Shown here: positions 15,451-26,000 of the stretch, one piece after another | Numbering within the stretch: position 1 is the stretch's first letter | Layout: each line of letters starts with the position of its first letter | Source: a virus | Strand: one strand, 5' to 3' | Virus record (IMG/VR): IMGVR_UViG_3300009604_000003 | Location: 1-50,595 of that record | DNA length: 50,595 bases | Translations under genes and position numbers: made by a program | The notes under the pieces: model-generated | What the model was told of the DNA's origin: nothing | Seen by the model: the letters and a program-made list of their open reading frames with translations, nothing else | The model's database searches: none

Positions 15451-16325
15451 TGGCATCGTATCCACCACCCACATTTTCGCCGAGTCTTCCGGCCCCAGTG
15501 CCGTTTATAGGCCAACCCATGGTAGGTGCGCCCGACCCATCTTTAATGGGTTCTCGTGGTATAATGTCGCACCTACCTTCAACAGCATCAAGAGAGGCTT
15601 TCTCTCAATTACCGCAGGTAGCACAACGCGCTGCTCAGGCTGCGTTTACCCCCCCGCCGCCATTGGTTTTCGATGAAATACTCGGGCGATTCGGCAATCC
15701 CGGGATACCTCTTCATCGAGAAGGGGCACAGCCTATCGCCGATAGATTGTTTAGTACAACGGCTGAGTTAGACCGAGCGAAAAAAGCACAACAGATGGCA
15801 CAACAGTTGGCAACGCGCTTCCCATCGGAGTACGCACCGCACGGTTGGGCCTCCTTCGAGGATAATGTGCGATTAGGTAGGAGAGTCCCTAATGCTGCAT
15901 GGTTGGAGACTCAGGCTAGTCAGACCCCATGGAAGACACCATGGAGTGAAGACACCATTAGGTTCAAGAGAGAATTGAGCAAGGCTGGAAGACGAGCCAC
16001 ATTAGGAAGAGTGGCAGGAAGGGGCCTTGGCTACTTAGCGACTGGTGCCGGAGTAGCGAATTATCCCCTTCTAGGTTATGCCGCTGGTCAGTTCCTTGGT
16101 CAGGCCCACGAAGAACCTAGTTATCGTGTCGGAACACCTGAATTCATGGATCGGTATTGGCCAATTGAATGGGGTGCGAATCCGCCTGCTCCAAGTCCAG
16201 AAAGAACCGATATACCGAGTCAATATGATATTGATAGGGTTATGGGAGTGAACCCCGGTATGGGTCGTGAAGAAGCATATGCCTTGTGGCAGTCACGAAA
16301 CGTACTTCCGATACCTTATAGATAA
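15450..16325 (+). CDS. Putative internal virion protein
   Basis: The 291-residue product has a Pro-rich N-terminus, a helical middle, and a glycine-rich hydrophobic stretch near residues 190-215 (GRGLGYLATGAGVANYPLLGYAAGQFLG) that could enter membranes. It is the last rightward gene. Its ATG overlaps the previous stop (TAATG), and its 3' end overlaps the convergent metallophosphoesterase gene by 10 bp. The composition suggests an ejected internal protein; no family is recognised. Confidence 0.6.
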   Translation: MASYPPPTFSPSLPAPVPFIGQPMVGAPDPSLMGSRGIMSHLPSTASREAFSQLPQVAQRAAQAAFTPPPPLVFDEILGRFGNPGIPLHREGAQPIADRLFSTTAELDRAKKAQQMAQQLATRFPSEYAPHGWASFEDNVRLGRRVPNAAWLETQASQTPWKTPWSEDTIRFKRELSKAGRRATLGRVAGRGLGYLATGAGVANYPLLGYAAGQFLGQAHEEPSYRVGTPEFMDRYWPIEWGANPPAPSPERTDIPSQYDIDRVMGVNPGMGREEAYALWQSRNVLPIPYR

Positions 16326-17086
16326 GTAATCAGATCAGCGTCCCACTCACGACTCTTAAGCCTATGGTTCTTACCGGTCTTGCAGCAACCAACCACAATC
16401 CCTGCTCCCCACTGCGTCACATCCTTGCGCTTCATGTAGTTCGGTTGTGAATTACCTAGTCCTATAGATCCAGTATTTACATAGAAGTGTGGCAAGAGAA
16501 CCTTTGCGGTTCTCTTGGCTTGAGTCACTGGTATTGGTCGGTGGGTATGGCCTCTTACCGTTAATCTCCACGAGGGTGCGCCACCACAGGAATACGCCAT
16601 TTGGAGTCCTTCTAATTCATCAGAGTTTTGGCCGCAGTCGTATCCATGGTTGAAGATAACCTGCCCCAATTGGTAGCATCCCTTCTTGGATTTCTCGTAG
16701 GGAAATTGCCTCCATTTCCTGAACTCCTTGCCAAAGTCTTTGTGGTTATTCCATTGAACAAGCGAACGCAGTTCCTTGGGAATCCTGCGTGCGTCATTGG
16801 CTTGTAGATTGTCGTCGTGGTTTCCAAGCATCCAAATATACTTGGTCGTCGTTGGTAGGACAGATCTTATGTCCTCCAAGTATTCCGACGCTATTTCATA
16901 CTCATCTTCGAGAACATGGTCAACCTCATCATTGAATACGGACGCAGCAGCGGCATCAAATAGATCTCCAAGCAATACAAAGTGTGTTAAGTCTAGCCCC
17001 TCAAGAGTATCGAGAAGCCAATCCTTTATCTTTGGATCTGCGTGCGGTACATGAATACAACTAATTGCCGCGAATTGTGCGTTCAT
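16316..17086 (-). CDS. Calcineurin-like metallophosphoesterase, altered motif I
   Basis: The 256-residue protein has the metallophosphoesterase order: GDLFD (residues 40-44), GNHDD (88-92), NHGYD with His147, and GHTH (179-182). Motif I, normally DxH, reads C-I-H (residues 10-12), so one metal-binding Asp is replaced by Cys. The enzyme may use one metal, or bind without cleaving. The substrate could be nucleic acid or phosphate esters. It is the last leftward gene, downstream of the virion polyprotein, and converges on the capsid operon without an obvious terminator. Confidence 0.85.
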   Translation of the reverse strand: MNAQFAAISCIHVPHADPKIKDWLLDTLEGLDLTHFVLLGDLFDAAAASVFNDEVDHVLEDEYEIASEYLEDIRSVLPTTTKYIWMLGNHDDNLQANDARRIPKELRSLVQWNNHKDFGKEFRKWRQFPYEKSKKGCYQLGQVIFNHGYDCGQNSDELEGLQMAYSCGGAPSWRLTVRGHTHRPIPVTQAKRTAKVLLPHFYVNTGSIGLGNSQPNYMKRKDVTQWGAGIVVGCCKTGKNHRLKSREWDADLITYL

Positions 17087-17091
17087 AATTA

Positions 17092-20000
17092 TTAGAACTT
17101 AGGTTGCTGCGGAATATGTTGTCCGGGGACAAATCCCTCGCGCCTAAGAACCGTCATATCCTCTCTTCTAAATTGCGGATGTAGCACCTTGGGAACCCTC
17201 TGTCTCATGCCAGAATGCCACATAATCCGATACTCTTGAATAATTCTTGTTGCTATACTTTCTGCTAAAACTTCGTCGCCTTCTCTTACTGCTCTATTTA
17301 CCTGTCTTTTTAAAGCCTGAATATCCTTGTTTCTTTCCATGCTAATTCGCATCTGCAATTTTCCGATGTCTAGCGGCTGCCATCTACCCCTAACCGCTAG
17401 TTTATATAGTACACCCTCTAAGCCGTCTGTTTTCCCTGCTTGTGTTAATTGATTATAAGAACCAACCCACCCGATTTGCCTTCTTAGATACTCTCCGATT
17501 GATAACCCGCCGAGTTCTTTGTCTCCGATTAGTCGTTGATCGAAGGTTTGTATTCCCAAAGCAATTTCAATTGGTGCCTTAATTAAAGGCGAAGAAGACA
17601 TAAGGAAATAATGCATCATTTCCTTCAATCCTTCTGCGCCATAGAGTGCTTGACCGATTTCCGCGAGTTCTTGAATAGGTGTTAGTGTCCCAATCCTAAG
17701 ACCCTTGGTGGTACCGTCATCCGCGCTCATCTGTATCATGAGTTGATTGCGCTGATATCGCGGCAATATAAATGTCGGTACTTTATCTTCTTCCTTTAAT
17801 GTTTCTTCCTCTATCGCGTGTTTGATCTTCTGGAAAGAAGCGTGATATTTAGGTTTCTCGAATAGCAGTTTGAATTGAAGTGCAATGTTATTTCTCTGCC
17901 ACGCATAGAATGGAATAACTCGTCGTCCAATAGACTGTTCGAGATTGGTGAAGTCCCCGTAATCGAAGTGCGCCTTCTTCATCAACAACTGGGCTGCTTC
18001 CAGAGAATCGCCCCTGTCTCGCCTTGCCATATAAACAAGTGTTCTAAATGTATCGTCGATAGATGCATTTAGTTTGAACCACCAAGCACCAAGTGGACCT
18101 GCGGTGGCGATATTTTTAAGGAAGCCTTGTTTAACCTTTCGGGCCTGTGCATTGGGATTGGCGTAGGCCGTTCTATGAGTCATAAAGATTTCGCGCGCAA
18201 CCTGACTTCCATCCAGCGCATTAATACGAACAAGATGTTCGGCAAACTGCGTTTCGTTTAATTCTTCACCCGCAATGATATATTTTTTGGTGTCGTCGAA
18301 AGACAGTCCCGGTCCATGTGGAATGGTTTTTGCCAACCTGTTGCCGAAGTGGTATTGGCTCGCAATATGATGTGCCTTCCTGAAGTTTCTAAAGAAATCA
18401 GCGGGCGTAAGTTCTCCAACTACGATTGAGTGGATGACTCCCCCCATTATATTTACAGTGGTCCAGCCGGGGTGCATCAGGACCGTACCTTTCCAGATGG
18501 ATTGTATGTAATCAAACATACCGGCTATAGCGGATAGATTCTGGTCGTTGGTTATCTTGGTTAGATAATCTTCAACGGATGCTGCGAGATCTTCTGGATA
18601 CCAGAGATGCTTCCCCTCAGTTCCAAATAGCGCTTGTAGTGTTGCATCGTCTCTGACTTCTTTAGACAATCTTCGGTAAGAAACATTATTAATAATGATC
18701 TCCCCGCCTTCGCTAATTGATCCTACTCCAGCGCGGGGGTTTCTTACATAATCCTGAATCTCAGCATCCTTTAGGATCTTTATTTCAGGGCCAATGTAAT
18801 TCAGGAAATCATGCACTGCTTCTATGCGGTGATGTTGCTTGGCTCTGTTCCCAAGAACAAGACCTAAATCAGTTTCGAAGATTTCTCCCGCAAAACTATT
18901 GCCAGTTAAGTGTGCAAATCTGTCTCTTACACCCGGTCTATTTAGTTCATATGGGCTAGTTGGGTGTGCTTTGAACTGCCACGATTCACCTTTAATATCG
19001 CCTCCGGGCAGCCCGCCAGTTTTGCCTTCTGCAAGTAGCGCTTGGTTATATTCCGCGATATCTCCGGGCAGCATCTTCTCCGGGTTTTGTCGTAGGAATG
19101 TTCGTCTTGCTAGTTCATACGCCTCTGGCAAATTGCCATCGTTTATCTGCTGGCTAAATACATAGGACCAACCCTGACCAGTTTCATCAACCCAGTCCGG
19201 GTCATGTTCTGTTGGATACCAATGCCTGTTCGTTGCCCTATGTCTACCGGATGGCTCGTTTATCGATATCCTTCCGGTAGAAGGATTCCTTCGAACACCA
19301 AGAGCGCCCTGTTGATATGCCGCTTTTTGCGCTTCCTTGGTAAATCGTAATGGTATATAGGCAAATGCGGGGTTATACGTGCCCTGTGCGGCCCAATCCG
19401 ATTCACTTAATCCATATTGTCTATGCCTATCAACAACCTCTTGGGCTAGATCCGTGATCTGCTGATCCTTCCAGATAGCATCTCGCCCCCCATGCTTAGC
19501 CATTACGTTGTCTAGTGACTGAGGATTAGATGGATCAAATATCCAATCTGATTTATGGAATCCTCTTAGACCGTGTTTGCCGCCTTCTTGCAGTTCTATC
19601 ATCTTGGCGAGGAGGATTACATTAGCGTCCTCGATATCCATGTCGTGTCTTTTTGCTATTGTCTTTACACTTTTGTCATAGTGCCTAATAACAAGAGACT
19701 GCTTGAATCCCGGCAGGTTGCCGTGTGCGTATCTGAATCTCGATACGGCTTCACCAGATGTAGCATATCTTCTACCAACACCAGTTACGTTTCGGAATAC
19801 CCGATCAAATCTTTCCGCTACTTTAGCCGCTGAGTTTACACGGCTTTTCTTCATGGTATCCAACTTCGCGTCAATGGGTGCCCTTGCTTTACGAGCGGCA
19901 TCTCTAGCCATCTGCACTTTTTCGTTTAGATCTACAGTCGAACTGGCAAGATCTTCTATATGGTTATAGTGCCCTCTGTTCTTGGCTTCAATCCGGGCCT

Positions 20001-23000
20001 TTTTGTTGGCTTGTTTTCGATACTCTGTGGCTGATCTCTTGGATTCTATTGTTGCACCAAATGTCAGGTCGAGTGTTTGCTTTAACCTGCCTCTAATTGG
20101 CGCTTCCCTAAATGCTGCCTGACCGTATACCTCTTTCATGTATGCGGCTAAAGTTTCAAATGCTTCTTGCAATTCCGGGGTAGGTGCCTTGCCTGTTCTG
20201 ATGTTTTCCAGCACAGCATCTACAAAGGCCTCGTGCGCTTCTCTTGTCCAGTTCCCCTTAACTACTCCGAATTGTCTTTCTATACGTGCCCTTACGCCTA
20301 CCGGCATAAACTCCAATATAACGTGACCCATTTCATGCAAGAATGAAACAGCATCGGGCGCATCAAGTGCGCGAATTAGAGCGGTTCCACTCTCCAAGAA
20401 TTCAGCCGAGGCCTTAATGGTTCCGTCTCTTGTTTCGAAGAAGTAATCTCTTCCTTGTGCCGACCTTCTTCTGACATCACTACTCATTGTGAAGTACGGT
20501 CTTTGCACCATTCTGGATGCTATTTCATCCACCGCTTCTAGGCCAATTGTGTCATAAAGTCTTTGGAGATCCCTACTCTTAAGTTGACGCACAACCTGTG
20601 CGCCGGTTGGGTTAACATCTACCGTTAACCCAACAATTTTGGCAAATATATCTGCTTCCGCATCTATAACCTCCATGGTTGATGTGTCTCTCCATCGACT
20701 TGGATTCGTAAATCCAGCGTCATCTGCCTTGAGTCCCTTTCTAGTTTTATATAGAGTCACGGCCTCCTCAAAAGACATCTCATTTAGCCTTTTGGCCCAC
20801 TCATCTGAATTTTCCGCGATCCCAAGTGCCCTTAGTTGATCTTTTGCATTATCTACTTTGTTATAGAAATCCCTAACCATTTCCTCTACAAGTTTACGTG
20901 ATTCAACGGCGTCGGCCCCGGTTGATAAACCACTTATAGACTCGAAGTTTGCACCATCTAATCTTGCAAGGGCTGCTGATCTGTCTGTAGCCATGAATAT
21001 ATATGGATCGCCCATAATGTTTCCCATTATTGGGCCAGCGAATCCTCCAATCGGGCCATATTCAAGTTTTCCACCGACACTTTCTACGGCTTCTTTGAAG
21101 AATCTCGGGAGTTCTTTTTCATACCAACGTCCTGTTTGAGTTTCCAGTACATTAGTATTATTCCACCTGTTGAGTTTTATTTCGTTTGCTCGCGTGTGAC
21201 CGATTTGTTGTGTCAATTCATTGACATCCCAATCCACTCTCGTCGGGATTATTAACTCATTGACTTCTTGCTTCCCAGTTCGCTTTTGTGGACCAACTGC
21301 GCCTTTCTTTCGTGCCTTGAGTTTTAGTTTAAGGTGCGCTGTGTATCTACTCGTATCAGCCTCACTGATTCCACGAGAAGCGTTATGAACCAAATGATCC
21401 GATAAAGATGCACTATCATGCGCCTCGGGCGCTGCTCTGGCAGCCTCTTTGGTACGAACTATTTGCCATTCAACTACATTGTTTCTTCCGTGTAGCAGTC
21501 CTACCCCGTCACTGATTCCGTCTCCCTCTGTTACGGAACGCAAAAGAGGCGCGATGTTTTGTGAGTCTGCCGGTTCAGCAAGCCTTGAATCTTCTATCAA
21601 TGAAATTATGAATTTTCGCGCTCGTTTTATTGTTAATCCGGGATTTAGGTCTTTCAATTCTTTGGCTAAATCATCTACCGTTCTCGTAGGAGTTCCTGTA
21701 ATAAACTCTTGGAGCGCATCCCATTGTGTGGTTCGTGTAAGCCTATTAACAAACTTATCTCCATCCCCCATCGCACCAACCATATGTTTAGCATCGCCTA
21801 TCATGACCTTCTTAATATCACCATGTTCGTGAGCATATTTGCCTATCATTTGGCGTATTGCTGTTCTGGCCCAGTTCTTCTTTGTGGCTCCGTGGAATTC
21901 GGGAGCGAACTGCCCGCCCCATATACCTCGACCAGCGCCCTTGGCGGTTTGTTCAATGCCTTGATTAATTAGGAATGCCGAGCGTAGTTCCGGTGGCAAA
22001 TCCCCAAGCGCTTGCACTACATCTCTGGTTAGTACCCCATCAGACCTTACTATATTATCGATAGCATTTCTAGTTTTTCGTAGGGCATCGTCCTCTTTCC
22101 TCCCCAAACCTAAACGTAGAACTGTTTTTATATCTTCCCCATAATGGGCTTCCACGCTTCTAATAAAGCCCTGCAAAGCGTTTTCTGCGCCTTGCATAAC
22201 ACTACTACTCACATCATCAATTACCATAATTTTGCCGCCAATGTTGCGGTCGTGAAGTATGGAAACTTGGATTTGCCCGACATGTCCGGCCATGTCCCCC
22301 AACTGACTTTCCGATGCGTTGCGAGATACAGGCAATGCGCCTCGTGATCCAAATCCCTGACTTCTAGTATCCACGGCGAATAAGTTGTACACTTGTGTTT
22401 CGAGTACATCAGCGTTTCCAACGCTTCTTTCGGGAGAATGATCCCCATAAACCCGGCTTCCATGACGCTCGGTACTTTGTGCGTGCTTAGAGGCACTAGG
22501 AACCATCGCCTCGCTTCCCATGTCCATAATCAAGGACATGTTTCTTGCTTCTGTTTCCAAGTTCGAATATTGAATTGCTAAGCGTGTCAACCTTGGATCA
22601 TTGATATTAGCAACAGCGTGCCAGAAACTCGATGCTTCATAGATCGCTAGGTTCCCCGATCCCTCAGATGGTACTTTAGTCCCAAGAAGACGCGATCTCT
22701 TCTCACCCCCGTAGCGAGAATGACCAGCAAGATCCCCACCAAATTCGGATTGTATTTCATCCCACAATGTTGCTTTGGCTGCTTTGTTTTCTTGGTGCAT
22801 CCGATGGAAATGAGCGCCAAGTTCTTCCGGTATATGTTGGTTGTATCCATCAGATCCAACCAAGTGCATATACAAACCATCTGATGAGTTAGCATCAACC
22901 CAAGAATTCATAGCATTGTGATCAATACGTGCTTTGGTGCCTCGGGTGGGCTGAATCGGAGCATGTATAGGACTATAAGGTTCCCATGTGCCTATACTTA

Positions 23001-26000
23001 CTTCTCCGGGTCTAGTGAATCTATCTTCACCCAGTCTTTTTACAATTTTGCCACCCTCTGGTCTGACTCGTGTTCTTCTTGCAATTGCTGGATCAAGTAT
23101 CACATATGAAATACTCCCCTTATCTTCTACTGTGTTAACGTAAGGAATTACGTCGTATCCCCGATCTCGTATTTCTGCTATTTTTTCGGGGTGTTTAATG
23201 AGCCATTCGTTTACTGTAAGGTCTTCAATCATACTCCCATCTATTTCACTGTAGAATGGTCTTGTGGCCCTTATCTCAAGTTCATAAACTGCCTTGGGGA
23301 TTTGGCCTTCCCGATGTCGTTTGGAATACTTAGCGGGCTGGAGGGGCAGTCTTTCTCTAGCGGCTCTTAATGTTCCGGCGTGAAGTGGTGGTGCCTTTTT
23401 ATACGTGTACAAACGAAATTCACCCCGCACCTCATCCCCACCGTGATAAACCGTAATAGTTTGGTTTTCTGGAAATCCCGATTCAATTCTATCGAGATAA
23501 TCCAGCATCCAAGAGGCCCGTAGTTCCTCTTGGTTGGGCGGAGCAATAACATTCAACTCATCAACTAGATCCCACCCATCATCTATAAGGGCGGTTTTTT
23601 CTGCGTTGTTCAACGAACGCCAATCCTCAAAGAGAACTGAATCAGGCTCACCAGCCGCAAACGCTAGTTCCCGCTCAGCAGGGGTTCGATGGTCTCTGAC
23701 CTCAAACTCCATAAGGAAGTGTCGCCATTCCTCTACCGAGGAGTTTTTCTTCATTACACCAGAACGAACAGCAACATCCACGAGGTTTTGCACTCGCCAT
23801 CGTTGCCATATTTTCGGATGGTGAGTTAGTCTAAGTTGCTCGACGATGTTCCCGAGAAAATATAGACCCTCTGAGTTGACTCCATCTGCTCTGGAGAGTT
23901 CGTGGGCATTTCTGTAGTGGAGGCGTATCGCTTCGTGGATCCTTTCTTCCCTTTTTGCCTGCGTGGTCGCTTTCGTGGACGGGGCGAGTTTTTGTTTGGT
24001 CCCTTTTTGGGCATTTACTTTTGCTCCTTTAAATAATTTCTTGAGTTCTATCCCGTGAGCCTCGGTCCAAGGTACATCCTTATCCAAGAATAACCAAGCG
24101 ACCATTTTGCCATCTTTTTCAGCGATGTGTATATCAATACCACTAGCCTTAGCGCCGGTCCATTTCTTGAATTGATTAAGGCCAACCGCAACTGAACTCG
24201 CCCTTGTTGCTGCTGGGAAATTTCCAGCAGAAATGCGACTAAGTTCTACAATTGTCTCTGAACCATCGCCGGTAACAAAGGTGATAGCCGTGTCATGGCC
24301 GCGAAGTCCGGCCTGATGATGCGCGGTAAATGCTATTTGGTGTCCCAATACCTCTTCTGTTGTATCACCGATCCACAAGGCGGAATCCGTGTGGCCTGCG
24401 GTTCCGTGGGATATTCCCATGCTGTTGTCTACCGGTGTTACTTTCGACAATTGTTTGCCGATAAGTTTAACCGCTGTTTGGTGCCCTTCTTTTTTCGCGA
24501 GTTGCTGAGTAAGTTTCCATGCATCCCCCGCACTTGATTCAGCCTCAACCCCTCGATGTAAGTAAAACAGTCTTGTTGCATCTCCGCTTTCCGATGCAGG
24601 GATAGAGTGGAAGAATGCACCTCTGCCGGGGGTTCCGCCCTTAACGACATTGATCTTTGTTGACAAGAATTCGGTGGGTGTCAACCCAAATCTGGGAGCA
24701 AGAGAGGTAGCCATGGCATCTACTAGATATGACAGAGCCTTTGCCACCTTTGCTGGGACATTGAACTTTACTTTTATGTTGTCAACGAATTCGGTTGCAC
24801 CGGGTCGTGGCTTGTAGTCCTCGGGTATGAGGGCTTCCATCCTCTTCGTAATCTCATCGATTTTCTTTTGGTTCCCAAGAATCACGTTGGCTTGAAGACG
24901 AACTATTTCGTTTGTATTGGATCTCGTAACCTGACCAATTTGTTGTTCTACCAACTTCCTTTCATGTTCAATGGCGTTTACCGATGCTTCCATCGTGTGC
25001 ATCTTTTCGTTCCACCCACGGAACATTCGGCCAAACCCACCCGGCCCAATGTACATGTCGAGGGCTTGCGCCATCTCGTTGCCCCGAACACTATCCACCG
25101 CATCAAGAATGGCTGACGATTGCGGGGAAAGAAGGGATTGGATTTCTCGTGTAGTTAACTCTTCTCTTTGCAAAAGAGACTTGAGTTCTTTTTCTGTCTT
25201 TGTTATTACCTGTTGAAATTCAGCCAGCCCCTCTGCCACTTCTGCTGGTACTTGCTGCAACTCACCAGCCGCGCCCTCTAGCGCAGGAAGTGTGTTTTTT
25301 AGTTCCGACTCCGCGACCTTGGCTGATTGCAGTTTGTTAGTTGCCTTCTCAATAGCCGATAAATGCACGGCATTTCTTTCGTGCAATTCGACGAGTTCTG
25401 CCAAGGAGTCCCGCCTTCTGGTTTTACTTTGTTGTTTAAGAAAAACCTCCAAACTCGGCTCATCAAATCCTGACGTTATATCCGCATCTGGTTTCCACTT
25501 GATCCTTTTACCGTCCTCCATGAGTATGCCGTCTTTGAGATATTTGTATTCATCAGCAGTTAGATCTACTACCTTTACCCTGAATCCAACTTGCGGCGCT
25601 GTCTGGTAATCGGAAATTCCATTTCCATTGCGGGGTGCCCATTCGATTTTGTTAGCCAACTTCTCGTTGCCCATGGCTTTTCGAAGAGCGTTTTGATATT
25701 CAACAACAGCCTCTCCCTCCCTCTTGAATATCGGAGCGACGAGTTCAACTGTTTTATAAGCACCCATCTTGCCGAGCAACCCAGCCTTATATGCTTTTAG
25801 AACTGCTCTATCAGCATTTACAAACGCCTCATAAGCGGTCCTTGCCTCCATGCCCTTTGAGCCTGTTGCACCCGGCACTCTCTTAAACTTGGATAATCCG
25901 CGAAGGGCTTTGTACTGCCGTGCAGTAGCCCCGAACTTAAACGGGACAGGCATATTGGTAAGTATGTTCCTGTATCCAATCCTTCTCCACAGGAGTGGTG

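Noticed and set aside
16316-16325. Terminator between convergent blocks
   Set aside because: The genes overlap by 10 bp and no hairpin with T-run is visible nearby.
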